A DNA stretch of 64,000 nucleotides from Ipomoea triloba (taxonomy: Eukaryota; Streptophyta; Magnoliopsida; Solanales; Convolvulaceae), in NCBI RefSeq assembly GCF_003576645.1, contig NC_044916.1, positions 5,146,071-5,210,070 of the forward strand. Direction: 5' to 3'. Both the position numbers and the translations under genes were made by a program. Below the pieces are notes generated by a model that did no database searches, was not told the origin of the DNA, and saw only the letters and a program-made list of their open reading frames with translations. This document shows, piece after piece, positions 23,254 to 35,016 of this stretch (the stretch's first letter is position 1; every line of letters begins with the position of its first letter).

Positions 23254-23916
23254 GGCAATTTATGTCGTGGACCAGCGTACATAATGCATTGTGTACTTCG
23301 TACCAAAAGAACATAGTTTTGGTCATTTTAGTTAACAATTTGTTTTTCTAGAAATCACGTTTCTCGTTTCGATCGGTCTGTGTATTTGTGTTAATATTCT
23401 TTGTATTCTTTGAAGGCATTCTGTGTATTGTAGATTACGATTCTGTGTATTCATGTTAGGGTACTTAAACATAGGTTGTGACGTGTTTTGTGTATTCGAA
23501 TGTTAGGAGGATTATTTATGTATAGTTGTGTCAATATTCTGTGTATTTCTTGAAGTCATTCTAAGTATTCTAGACAAGGATTTCATGTATTCATGTTAGT
23601 GGTACTTAAACATAGGGGTGATGTGTTTGTGTATTTGATGTTTTTATTTTCTGTGTATTCTTTGAATGTATTATGTGTATTGTAGACTACTAATTTGTGT
23701 ATTCATGTTAGGGGTACTTAAACTTAGGTTGTGACGTGTTTTGTGTATTCGAATGTTAGGGGATGATTTCTATGTAGTTGTGTCAATATTTTGTGTATTC
23801 CCTAAAGTCTTTTTGTATATCCTAGACAAGGATTCTGTGTATTTCTTGAAGTCATTCGAAACAGAGTCCGTCCAATAACAATACAGCGCCGTTTTGGACC
23901 CTACGATATAACGGTC
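23254..23916 (-). mobile_element. Mutator-like MITE, same family in inverted orientation
   Basis: Left end GGCAATTTATGTCGTGGACCA; inverted right end GTTATATCGTAGGGTCC. The CGCCGTTTTGGACC motif sits near the right end, and the interior repeats TTCTGTGTATT units, the complement of the AATACACAGAA repeat. No clean target duplication was found. Confidence 0.7.
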
Positions 23917-24113
23917 AAGGTTGAAAAAGATGCTAGGAGCCCAATTTATTCAAAATAATAATAATTTTTTAGTAAAACAAAGTTGGCACTCCTGGCAGAC
24001 TACTACTACCAAAATTGATAAAGTAAAAATTTAATAAAGCAAATCTGACGGTCACATGATTCGAAATTCCAATTCCCAAAAGAGCTATTCATCTCCCCCA
24101 TCCTCAAGGCTTA

Positions 24114-24300
24114 AGGGCTCGTTTGGTTCGCGAAAAATATTTAAAGGAAAGTGGAAGTGAAATTCCGTGGAAAAGTAGTTACCAGGAAGATAAATTATGT
24201 TGTTTAGTTGATGGAAAAGAAGTTGCTGGAAAGATAAATTCTATTGTTTGGTTGGATTTATAATGGTAAGGAATAATGTGTATAAAGACTTAAATGCCCC

Positions 24301-24333
<33 letters not shown>

Positions 24334-25626
24334 TAAGCCTGCAGCCCAAAACCCATTTCTAACCCACCAATTTCTAACCCACCACCAGGCCATAACCCAT
24401 AACCCATTCTTAATAGAGTTAATACCCAATATAATCCTCGACTATAGTGGTTTTACTCAATTTAGTCCTAAATGACTTTTTGTGCTCAATATAGTCCTCG
24501 ACTTTGATGGTTTTACCCAATTTAGTCTTTTGTTAAAAATTCTGTTAGTTAATGGTTATAAATACGGTCCTAATGGTAATTTCTCATCCTCCATCCCATT
24601 TAGGATGATTCCTTCTTCTTCCCCTTATTAAGATCCACGTAGAAATGTAAATTTTCGCACTAAATCAACTTCAATCCTAAATAAATAAATACAGAGTAAA
24701 TAAATATTTGGCTACGAAAATTTACATTTCTGCATGGATCTTAATAAGGGGAAGAAGAAGGAATCATCCTAAATGGGATGAAGGACGAGAAATTACCATT
24801 AGGACCATATTTCTAACCGTCCACTAACAGAATTTTTAACAAAGGACTAAATTGAGTAAAACCATTAAAGTCGAGGACTAAATTGAGCACAAAAAGTCAT
24901 TTAGGACTAAATTGAGTAAAACCACTATAGTCAAGGACTATATCAGGTATTAACTCATTCTTAATATAACAAATCCCTTCCCCTAATTGCAACCCCACAG
25001 CCCTCAATTACTGCAACGAAATTGAAGCATCGGCGCATCGCAGAAGGCAAGAGAGGAGAAGAAAATGGGAGGATCGAAGATGGCGACCTGGTGTTTAGAG
25101 ATGGTAATTGTGGGTTCACTCGTTTCTTGACTCCGGTTGGCAGTTTTCGTTGTTGTTATTGTTGTTTTTTTTCTTTCTATTTTAATTTATGAATTAAAGA
25201 AAATCTAGGTTTGTTGTGTGTTTTAAGTTTTGAGGATGAAGATGAGTTCTTCGTTTGATTAGTTTGTTGATTTGGATTGATAGTATTTTCATTGTTTTTT
25301 TTTTGTTAATAAAAATCTGTGGATTTTGGGATGAAGATGAATTGGTTGCTGTGCAAAGTCTCATATATGAAAAACAAATTGCAGGGGTAATCAGGGAGAA
25401 GGAAGCTAAGGGTAGAATAGTCCAACCAGCTCAATCTTTCTTCCCATCACCAACGGAAAACAAAATACCAGGGGGAGGCTCAGATTTTGTTTTCCTCATA
25501 TTTGAGGAATTAGTTTTCCAATGGAAAATAATTTCCATGAACCAAACACCAGAAAACATGCTTTTCCTCACGTTTTAGGAAAATATTTTCCTTGAAAGTA
25601 CTTTTCCTGCCAACCAAACATGCCCT
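24114..25626. mobile_element. Larger MITE-like element (AGGGC-GTTTGGTT ends) holding a nested foldback
   Basis: Left AGGGCTCGTTTGGTTCGCG and inverted right AGGGCATGTTTGGTTGGCAG match, and GGAAAAT-rich inverted blocks follow. Flanks AAGGCTTA and AAGTCTGA could be a decayed 8-bp duplication (hAT-like). A second element, 24416-24956, is inserted within it. The 24970-25420 interior is less AT-rich. It includes an ATGGGAGGATCGAAGATGG start context followed by a GTAATT possible donor, so a captured host gene fragment is possible but unproven. Confidence 0.55.
24406..24966. mobile_element. Long foldback Mutator-type MITE, 10-bp target duplication
   Basis: The element 24416-24956 (541 bp) is flanked by exact ATTCTTAATA duplications (24406-24415 and 24957-24966). 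The two halves are near-perfect inverted copies, with arms of about 240 bp starting GAGTTAATACC and a loop of about 60 bp near 24660-24715. Long inverted ends plus a 9-11 bp duplication fit the Mutator superfamily. Its transcript would form a long hairpin able to feed small-RNA production. Confidence 0.85.
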
Positions 25627-26237
25627 AAGTCTGAACATCTGTGAGATTGTGAACCAGCGACTTCCATAACACCATGAACCTAAAGCTTGCCTATATTAAA
25701 TCTTAACTCTTAAGTCTGAATAAGACTGTGAACCCAAGTACCCAACACGTCTGAACCAGAGACTGCGGAGGCGAACGGCGGAAGCTAATGGCAGAAGCGA
25801 TTCCGGCGGAGGCAGAGGTGACTGGTGGAGGCATTTTTTGTGAGTTCGCAACTGCTTTGGCGGCGGAGCGAACTGCACACTGCATCGGAGTTCAGAATCT
25901 ATATTATCATCGTTCGCGAAAAGGAACCAAAAAAAAAAAAAAAGAAGGGGGAGGGGAGGCTAAGACGGGGCGGCGGCCTAGGCGGCCGTCTAGGCGGCTG
26001 GTCGCGGAAGAAGCTGATTCCGACCTTTCTTGCCTAGCGCGATTTTTGCAACATTGATTACGATTGAGAATTATTACTTGGGCCATCAAGAATTGAAAAG
26101 CCCCATCGGTCTTGGGCCTTTTCCTTGCCATAGTCCTAGTTGAACTCCAAATCTATTATTGCTATATGAGCAAATTATTGTATGACCCGGCATAACAACT
26201 GGGTGTAATGCATTTTAGAAATTGAGTGGTGTGAGAC
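25627..26237. other. Intergenic; contains a fragment of the GGCGCCTAGGCGG MITE
   Basis: Positions about 25955-26055 (CGGCGGCCTAGGCGGCCGTCTAGGCGG ... ATTTTTGCAAC) resemble the right end of the element at 27578-27974. Three overlapping open frames across 25696-26131 derive from this GC-rich patch and a poly-A run. They have no recognisable domain and are not called as genes. Confidence 0.4.
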
Positions 26238-26480
26238 GCAAATTTTACTATGGACACGGTCCATCAAACAATGTAGTCCAAGTGACAAAATGACATCGTT
26301 TTGATTAATGAAAACAGACAGGTAAAACGACTTCCGTTTCCGTTCCGTGCAACTGCAATTTCTTTTCAACACAACTGCAGTATCAATTCAATACAACTGC
26401 AATTCCAGACGGAAAAAACGGCCTTTGTTATGCAGTGCACAACTGCAGTTCCCTTTCAACACAATTACAGTATACTTTAA
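26238..26480. mobile_element. Truncated CTGCAGTTTC-type Mutator-like MITE
   Basis: The left end CAAATTTTACTATGGAC, the AAATGACATCGTTTTGATTAATG block and AACTGCAGTTCC repeats match 21933-22430. The right end is missing. Confidence 0.6.
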
Positions 26481-26504
26481 GTGAGAGTATTCCTAAATTA
26501 CTAC

Positions 26505-26770
26505 TACCTCCGTCCCATTTTGGTTGTCTGATTCGTTTAACGAAGCTTGACTGAAGTTATTTTTTTTTCTAATTTTTCATAATATTAAGTTTATCATTAA
26601 TATATAAAATTTATGTATTTAGAAACTACATTAAAAGTACTATTAATCACAAAAAATTAAATTTAAAAATAATAAAAAATTACTAAAGAAAATAAGCAAT
26701 AAAGAAATAGTTGATTTGACCAATGAATAGTAAATATGACAGGTAAAATGGGGCAGTCGGACAGAGGGAG

Positions 26771-26772
<2 letters not shown>
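26505..26772. mobile_element. Stowaway-type MITE (Tc1/mariner)
   Basis: TA, then CCTCCGTCCCATTTTGG on the left; the right end inverts to CTCCCTCTGTCCGAC, followed by TA. CTCCCTCCGTCCC ends at a TA target are diagnostic of plant Stowaway elements. Internal length is about 264 bp, followed by an AAT microsatellite (26773-26810). Confidence 0.8.
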
Positions 26773-26810
<38 letters not shown>

Positions 26811-26984
26811 TGTAACTCAGGATATAATCACAGCATCAGTTAATCATAAATTATTTAAAAAAAAAAAAAAGCATGAAATAGGTCACTAAACTTTTGCACT
26901 TTGTGTAATTGGATTATTGAACAAAAAAGTGTACAATTGAGACATTAAACACATAAAAATTGTGCTAATACACAAATATAGAGA

Positions 26985-27480
26985 GAGAGAGGAAAGGACT
27001 CAATTGCGGGTATAGAATCCCGTGCGATTGTGCAGTTACACATCTTAAGTATTTAAATGGCACACCTTAAGTACACAAATCACGTACCTTAAGCACACAA
27101 ACAAAACACCTTAAGAACACAAATTACGCACTTAAAGTTTTTAAATGGTGCACCTTCAATACACAAACCACGCACCTTAAACACACAAACAAAACACCTT
27201 AAAAACACAAACCACACACCTAAAGTTTTAAAATGGGGAACCTTAAGTTTCAACACTGACGCACTTTAAGTATACAAATCACGCACCTTAAGAAGAAAAA
27301 CAACGCACTTTAAGATCGAAGGAAAATCACGCACCTAAAGCTTTAGATTGATGCACATTAAGTTTAACAATGGCACGCCTCAAGCACACAAACCACACAC
27401 ATTAAGAAGGAAAACTATGCACCTAAGCAACCACACAATCGCAACTGAGAAGTCCAACCGCACAGGAACCATATATATAT
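26985..27480. repeat. Tandem CACCTTAAG-CACAAA array between inverted ends
   Basis: About 18-30 bp degenerate units containing CGCACCTTAAG and ACACAAAC repeat some fifteen times (about 27040-27420). The borders GGACTCAATTGCG...GTGCGATTGTG and, inverted from the right, GGACTTCTCAGTTGCGATTGTG match. The right border is followed by a TA run (27473-27480), like other TA-embedded elements here. Confidence 0.6.
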
Positions 27481-27569
27481 TTGATCGAAAGACCAAATCT
27501 AGAACAAAGTCAGTAGTTAAAGAATTATTTTATTGTCAAAATTGAATTCGAGAATGAAAATTGGTAAAG

Positions 27570-27982
27570 GTTAATAGCATGGTTGCAGTAGGCGCTAGGC
27601 ACTAGTCGGGCGGTAGACTAGCGCCTAAGCGGTCTAGGCGGCGACCTATAAAAATAAAAAATTAATTCATGTGTGTGGGTGTTTGTCATATATTATATTA
27701 TATATATTATATATATATCTCTTACTTCTCTTACTTATATAAATAAATAAATTTAAATATATATATAAATATAATAATAAAATTAACAAGGTCGACTCAC
27801 TCGAGTTAACTCGGCTAACTCTGCCGAGTTGGGTGAGTTAACTCGGCCAAATTCGGCCTAGTCGACCGAGTTAGGCGCTAGGCGGCTGGCCACCTAGGCG
27901 GACGCCTAGAGAGCAATTCGCCTCGGTCTAGGAGCGCCTAGGCGGGTGCCTAGGCGGAGATTTTTGCAACAGTAGTTAATAG
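27570..27982. mobile_element. hAT-like foldback MITE rich in CCTAGGCGG, 8-bp duplication
   Basis: The element 27578-27974 is flanked by exact GTTAATAG (27570-27577 and 27975-27982). Left CATGGTTGCAGTAGGCGC and inverted right TACTGTTGCAAAAATCTCCGCC match at the tips. CTAGGCGG and CGACTCGGC-type inverted blocks follow, with an AT-rich centre. The 8-bp duplication suggests hAT. Confidence 0.75.
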
Positions 27983-28224
27983 ACAAAAGACTATTTATGG
28001 TCCAATTGAAAGTTGGAGATAAAAATTGATAAATGTTAATAGTCAATGGATCATTCATGGAATTAACTCTATAATTAAATTAAAAGTTGAAAATAAATAT
28101 AACAATTACAAATAATTCAATCAGTGGACGGTGGACTTTTTTTTTTTTCTTTTAAATGATACCTTGGTATATCTTGCTCCCAGGGTCAAGCCACTTGCTC
28201 ATGCTTATTATATTATATTGCCAA

Positions 28225-28375
28225 ATGCCAACCAAACAATAAAGCCACAATTATCCCATTCTGGGTCCGCTTGCTCAAATTGATTCATGGTCAACCGCTA
28301 TTTTCTTCATTCAATCATTCTATCTTTATTTATTATTATTTATTATTATGTACAATAATAAATATATAAATGACA
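28225..28375 (+). promoter_or_regulatory. Conserved upstream block of pseudogene B
   Basis: CAACCAAACAATAAAGCC, CATTCTGGGTCCGCTTGCTCAAA, ATTCTATCTTTATTTATTAT and TACAATAATAAATATATAAATGACA parallel the upstream DNA of A and C. A leader motif, GATCTTCCCCAGA, just before the start codon is shared with gene C. Presumed ancestral promoter and 5' leader. Confidence 0.5.
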
Positions 28376-28446
28376 CGCATGTTTTTATTGGACAATTAAA
28401 TGTGAGAAAAAAAACTGCAGCAGCTGATCTTCCCCAGAACTCATCC

Positions 28447-31400
28447 ATGGCAGCCTCCATGTTCATAATCCTCATACCAATTATACTACTCTCCTTCAAT
28501 GCAAGATTTGTTGAAGCACAGAGTGGGCAACTTCCTCCAGATGAATGTGAGCCTCAACTTTGTGGTGTTTTAATTTCTTGGTGATTATGCAAATTACATT
28601 TATATATATGTATTAACAGCCACCTTTTGTTGAATGTATATGGAAGTAAATGCACTTAGGGAAATAGCAGATGAAGTGGGGAAGAAGGATTGGGATTTTG
28701 GACTAAATCCTTGTGACAACAACTCAAACTGGTTGACACCACAAAGGAATGATATGCCTCTGTACATCAATTCTCTCACTTGCAATTGTAGCTTCCCTGC
28801 TGCCATTTGCCATGTTCAAACCATGTAAAGCTTCAAATCTCCTTTTACCCAACTCTCTTTAAGATAAAATTTCAGACTTATATATACAACTAAATTACAA
28901 GATTTGTTGGGTCTTAATAGTCTCTTACTGTTGTATAAGCAGAGTTTTGACAGGACAGGATCTGCAGGGTGTTCTTCCTCCTTCTTTAGTGAAGTTACCC
29001 TTTCTCAAGACAATGTACCAATTCAAGACTCTGTATTATTTATGCAATAATCTGTTCTACTTTTTGGTATTCTTTGATTGATTATTAATTAGAATCATTT
29101 TGTGTGCAGTGATCTAAGCCGGAACTACTTAAGTGGTACAATTCCCCCTGAATGGGTTTCTACCAAATTGGAATATCTGTAAGTTAATTGTGTTGTGTAT
29201 CATAACCTAAGCTATAAGGGTGTAAGGCTTCAGCTTGTCCATGATAAAGAAGTGAGATATTTGTAGGATTGTTCTGGTGAATCGATTATCTGGGTCAATT
29301 CCGAAATACTTGGGAAATATAACAACTCTTGTGTATTTGTATGTTCCTTTGCTCCTCTCACAAGTATAACTTTGTTTTTAGTAACTTATTAGTGTTTGGG
29401 TTTTGTTGTAACAACAAATTAAATGGATTTTCAGAAGCTTGGAGAATAATATGTTCAATGGAACTGTTCCACCAGAGCTTGGGAAACTCACCAACTTACA
29501 GAATCTGTAAGTTTTTCTTAATCAAATATAAGAATTCAATTCTTCTCATCCCCAGATGAATATGTGGGCTGAATTTTTAATTTTTGGTATCACTTGTTTG
29601 ATGTTTTCTTTGTTTTTGCACTCTGTAGCATTCTTAGTGCTAATAACCTCACAGGTGAATTGCCAAAAGAATTTAATGCTCTTACAAAATTGACTGAGCT
29701 GTAAGCCTAATTTTCGAAGCTCTAATCTTTTATTGTTTCTTCTATACTTTATGCTCACTTGTCATATATGTCTTCTCGCCTCTCGGGGAAATCAATTGCA
29801 GTAGGCTCAGCAGTAATAACTTCACGGGGAAACTTCCTAGCTTTCAAAGTTTCAAAAACCTTCAAAACTTGTAAGCATTCAATTAAAATTGAAATTTGTA
29901 GATGGAAATTAATCATTTGTTTTAATGAGCTGAGATGCATATATGATTGGCAGAGAGGTTCAAGCAAGTGGTTTTGAAGGGCCCATACCTCAAAATATTT
30001 CTGTATTGACAAGCTTGACAGAACTGTGAGTTTATTTAGGTTCAATTAATACTCACATTTTGATGATAACATAATTCGCTACGATTAAGATCAACAAATG
30101 AAATGTTATTATCAACAACATGAATATAATTTGCAGTAGAATCAGCGAGCTAAATGGGGGTGCCTCCAGATTTCCTACCTTAACCAACATGACAGGCATG
30201 AGAACATTGTAAGTAATAATGCATTTTCTTTCCAAATTTTATGAACTTAAGTCTCATATTTGCACTATGATGTAAAGTTATTCATGCAAAAAAAATAAAA
30301 TTTTGGGTGCAGAATGTTGAGGAGGTGTAATATTTCTGGGACGATACCAAATATAACTTACATGACAGGCTTGCAACAAATGTAACTTCTGCAACCATTC
30401 TTATGCTGATATACCTCTTTGCTTTATTGTTTTGTTAACATATTGATTTTGCAGAGATTTGAGTTTCAATAATCTCGAAGGAAGGATTGATGGTCTTCAA
30501 GGACTTAATTTTATGCACTACATGTGAGTAACAAATCAATTTTGAAGTTTACGATTACATATGAATATAAAAACTAAATCACACTTTGTGCTACCTGTTC
30601 TTAGGTTTCTAACAAACAACTCGCTTAGTGGGAAAATTCCTGAGTGGTTTCTAAATCAGAATTCCATTGTGTAAGTTCAATCTAATTCATGATTACATAT
30701 CCCGAATTCGAGATGAGTTTTGTTATATTGAACAAGAGCTAGTTTCAATTCATAAAAAGCACTAATAGAATTTAAAAGATGGCTTGCAGTAACATAGATC
30801 TTTCTTACAATAATTTTGAACGGAGCTCTGTGCCACAAGATTGTCGGGAAACCGTGTAAGATTCTGTCCCTTACATACATGTACTCTTTCAAGTGTTCCT
30901 TCGAACATGGACCATTTTAGCTGACTTTCTCATTGTCTTATCAGAAATTTGTTCAAAAGCTATAACGGGGGAGAAAATTCGTAAGTTCTAGCATCTTTTG
31001 ACAAAGAATGGATATATAGACACTCTTAATGTAATTTAGTCTCCAAAGATTTTTACTTGAGCACCTTTTGGCTTTGTATAGAGAAGCTGAAAAGTGTTTA
31101 AAACAATGTACAAAGGGTAAGCACACCATATCACAATACTTAATTGCACCATGTATCTTTTGCCTAAATATGTCTAGTTTATTTTTTTTCATTTTTCTGC
31201 AGATTGGTACTCATTTCACATCAATTGCGGTGGTGGCAACGTTTTGATTGGTGACACTACATATGAAGCAGATGAAGATTCTAGAGGCTTTGCGAAATTT
31301 GTTTCCAACAGAGAAAACTGGGTAACAGTAGTACGGGAAATTTTTGGGATAAAAACAAAACAGTAGAGGTCTTTACAACAACAAATATATCTGTCATCAA

Positions 31401-33836
31401 GGGAAACGACTCTGAACTCTACAAGACAGCTTGCTTGTCTCCTTTATCTATGACATATTATGGACGTTGTTTAGCAAATGGAAACTATACGGTGAAGCTT
31501 CATTTTGCAGAGATAGTTTTGAGAGATAACATATCTTTTCAAAGTCTTGGAAGACGCATATTCGATGTTTATATACAGGTCAATTGAGAATATTACAGTT
31601 TAAACTAATGACTTCAATGGTTAAGTGATATGATGTGCATTTAATATTGATTTTATTGGCTACAGGGCGAAAGGAAATTAAAGGATTTTAATATTGAAAC
31701 TGAAGCACAAGGAGTTGATACAGCCTTGGTTAAACAGTTTCAAGCGGTTGTCAGAGATAAAACTCTAGAGGTGCGCTTTGAGTATGTTGGAAAAGGAACG
31801 ATAGCAGTCCCGAGTAAAGGAACATATGGACCTTTAATATCCGCCATTTCTGTGGAACTGGTAATATTTGTGATGACTTACATAAATTACCAATAGACTG
31901 ATTTTACTTTTTTCAATTAGCCAATTTTGCGAATTACGTAGTACTTTTTTTTTTTTTTTTTTTTTTTCTGTTTAGTTGCAGATGAATAAAAAGTATCTAA
32001 CTCACCCTTGTGCCCTTTATACAAACCTAGAGATTTCAAGCCTCCCAAAAAGAGGAAGACTTTAATCATAGTTATTGCAGTAGCCTCTTCTTTGTTTCTT
32101 ATTTTCACAATTCTCTGTTTCGCTTGGTGGAAGATCTACGTTAGAAACAACACCTCACATGAAAATGGTAATATCTGCATTTACTTTCAATTACTTGCTA
32201 ATTAGCTTGTAGAAAAAGTAATTTCATTAAAGTATTTTTTTTTAGTGCATTAGCATTTTGTTTAAAGTAATTGTCATGATGCAGAATTACAAAGCCTCGA
32301 TCTACCAACTGGTTTATTATTTACATTCACACAAATTAAAGCAGCTACAAACAACTTTGATATTACAAATAAGATTGGAGAAGGTGGTTTTGGACCTGTC
32401 TACAAGGTATAGAGAAATATGAATATTCACAATCTTTCAATATGTTAATTCATACTTTAACTCTTTTGTTTTTAACATACTATAGATGCTTGTGTTGATA
32501 ATCATGGATTTTCTGTTGTGTATAAAACCAGGGTACATTATTAGATGGTACTGTTATTGCTGTGAAACAACTCTCGTCCAATTCAAGTCAAGGATATCGT
32601 GAATTTTTGAATGAAATAGGCATGATTTCTTGCTTGCAACACCCTAATCTTGTGAAACTTTATGGGTGTTGTGTTGAAGGAAAGCAATTGTTGTTGGTGT
32701 ATGAGTATTTGGAAAACAACAGCCTTGCCAATGCTCTTTTTGGAACGTTTAGAATCAAATTAAATCATTTTAAAAAGATTAACATAAGTATTTTGAATTA
32801 ACAGTTAGTTGCAGGTCCAGAAGAATGTCAACTGGAAATAGACTGGCCTACTAGACAAAAAATTTGTGTCGGTATTGCGAAAGGTTTAGCTTTCTTGCAT
32901 GAAGAATCAGCAATAAAAATTGTTCATAGAGACATTAAGGCCACCAATGTGCTTCTTGACAAAGAGCTCAATCCAAAAGTTTCTGACTTTGGTCTAGCTA
33001 AACTTGACGATGATGAGAATACACACATCAGCACAAGAGTTGCTGGGACAAAGTAAGATGTTATAACAATTTTCTCTACATTTTGTATTTCCAAATTCAT
33101 CATATTGTTGAAAGAAACTATTCTTCCATTTATCTTGAAGTATTGTAGAAGTTGCATTTTAATTGACAAATTGATCACTCTTGACAAAATATTGAATCTC
33201 CATAGTTATTTCTACTCTACAATGCATATTACAAGAAAAATAATACTTTTTCTTCTCTTTTTTTTCTAAAGAGGATACATGGCTCCTGAATATGCATTGT
33301 GGGGTTACTTAACATTCAAAGCTGATATCTATAGTTTCGGGGTGGTGGCACTAGAAATTGTTGCCGGGAAGAACAACGTGAAGTATCGCCATGATGAGAA
33401 TTGTGTTTGCCTCCTTGATTGGGTGAGATATCAATACTACCAAACTAATAATTCATGGATTGTAGATATGTCAAGCTAAGTGGCCTATTCTTACATCTTT
33501 GATGTATTTATGTACAAATTTCAGGCACTTGATCTTCAAAAAAAGGGAAACCTCCTAGAGCTAATAGATCAAAGATTGGGTTCTAATTTTGATGAAGAAC
33601 AAGTACTCAGAATGATCAAAGTGGCTTTGCTCTGTACTAATTCTTCCCCAGCCCTTAGGCCATCTATGTCTGCAGTAATCAACATGCTTGAAGGCCATGA
33701 TGATATTCTTGAGTACAGTTCTGATCTACATGAGTTCAATTTTCAAGCAATGAAAGATCGTTATGATGAAATGCCACACAACTCAAGTAATTCTCCCTAC
33801 AATGTAGATTTTTCTCCATATACAAATTGTCAATGA
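28447..33836 (+). pseudogene. Gene B: LRR-malectin receptor kinase pseudogene (two frameshifts, lost splice donor)
   Basis: All 24 exons of the family are present: 28447-28546, 28647-28824, 28943-29014, 29110-29178, 29267-29338, 29435-29506, 29629-29700, 29802-29870, 29954-30025, 30137-30208, 30313-30381, 30455-30523, 30605-30670, 30790-30855, 30945-30980, 31082-31116, 31203-31578, 31666-31860, 32033-32167, 32285-32406, 32532-32742, 32815-33052, 33272-33422, 33525-33836. Three lesions: exon 17 (malectin) is 376 nt instead of 377, missing one base near 31325-31330, with an in-frame TAG at 31364-31366; exon 18 is 195 nt instead of 196, missing one base near 31857; the donor after exon 21 reads GGAACG instead of GGTAAG (32743). 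Kinase motifs [24 protein letters not shown] and MAPEYALWG survive. The LRR part is open, so a truncated secreted ectodomain is conceivable. Introns are short and almost free of transposons. Consensus base errors remain a possible explanation for the single-base losses. Confidence 0.85.
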
Positions 33837-34430
33837 ATAATATTGCATCTTCAATAATTATTTCCAATTTTCTTAAATGGAGTATTATATTTCCTGTGCT
33901 CAAAATTTTAATACACAAGGTTGAAATGAAATAACATTTCTTTTGGAAATAAGTTAACTCAGGTCCATTATTTGAGGGTGTACACTAGGTAAATCCTATA
34001 CTGTGACGTACCCTAATTAACCTACAAAGGACAAAATGAGAATAAGTTATTCCCAACGAAAGTAGAGGAGTAATTATTTTGATTAATGAGGGAAACCCGC
34101 TATTCGAGGTTCTACATTAGGTAAATCTCGTATTCGGTAAAAGACCACACGGAGATGAACCAGTCTAAATTTCTCATATATGACTAGCTCAAATTAAAGT
34201 AAGAAGACCAATAGATTACTCCTATTGGGAGTGAAACTTGAGTGGAACTTTGTAAATGACTACGTACTTGATAAACAAGAGCCACAAGAAAATTAAAAAT
34301 AATCAATCAATTAGACTAGCTACCAATTACCAGCTGGCAAGTTTTCTTCAAATATATATTTTAAATAATATTCAGGTGTACACCATTGACCTTAATTATT
34401 ATTAGAATCTTTTCCCATTTCATATATATA
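33837..34430. other. Intergenic region downstream of B
   Basis: No gene. Two diverged copies of an AGG-GT-TACA-TAGGTAAATC stretch (near 33972-34000 and 34105-34130) form a short degenerate tandem repeat. The remainder is AT-rich and unassigned. Confidence 0.4.
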
Positions 34431-34552
34431 TATATATATATAGCCTATTGTTTAAGTGAGTTCACCCTTTCCCATGAGTTCGTGTGGACAGATTTGGGTC
34501 ATTGAATGCTTGAGATCAATTATTTAGATTTCACCAACTGTGCAACTATACA

Positions 34553-34613
<61 letters not shown>

Positions 34614-34978
34614 TCTCGTTTGAACTAAGAGACCGGAGTGAAGAAGTCAATTCAAGAAGAAGATGGCAGAGGGTAACAGTCACTCCTTACCCACCACCCT
34701 TCTCCCTTTTGAACTAAGAGGCCGGAGTGAGGGGTCTGGCAGACCCCTAGCTCAGGCCTCAAGAACAAAATTTTGAACTGAGGGATATGCCAGACCCCTA
34801 ACTTAGACCCTCAAGAATAAACTTTTGAACAAAAGTTAAGGTGCGTCACGTTATTTTAACACTTAAGGTGCGTGTTTTTATAAAAAAAAAAATCATTAAT
34901 TTGAACTGTTAATCTAGATTTGATCAACTGCTCAAATCTAATCGCATGACCGCACCTGAGAGTATCCCCGCACCCGAA

Positions 34979-35014
<36 letters not shown>
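34426..35014. repeat. TA-repeat-bounded element cluster
   Basis: TA runs at 34426-34441, 34557-34609 and 34983-35014 separate two blocks. The first (34442-34556) shares GAGTTCGTGTGGACAGATTTGGG with 21132-21160. The second (34610-34982) contains two copies of a TTTGAACTAAGAG-CCGGAGTGA motif and AAGGTGCGT motifs. No coding capacity. Confidence 0.5.

Positions 35015-35016
<2 letters not shown>

Noticed and set aside
25788..26131. Overlapping Arg/Lys-rich open frames on both strands
   Set aside because: The composition reflects a GC-rich MITE fragment next to a poly-A run. No start context, introns or domain supports a gene.
27040..27420. Tandem CACCTTAAG array considered as a CRISPR or regulatory array
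   Set aside because: Units are degenerate and contiguous, with no unique spacers, and they are bounded by inverted ends as part of a transposon-like unit.
28348..28446. Upstream in-frame Met at 28348 as the start of gene B
   Set aside because: It would put 33 polar residues ahead of the signal peptide. Genes A and C start at the position matching 28447.
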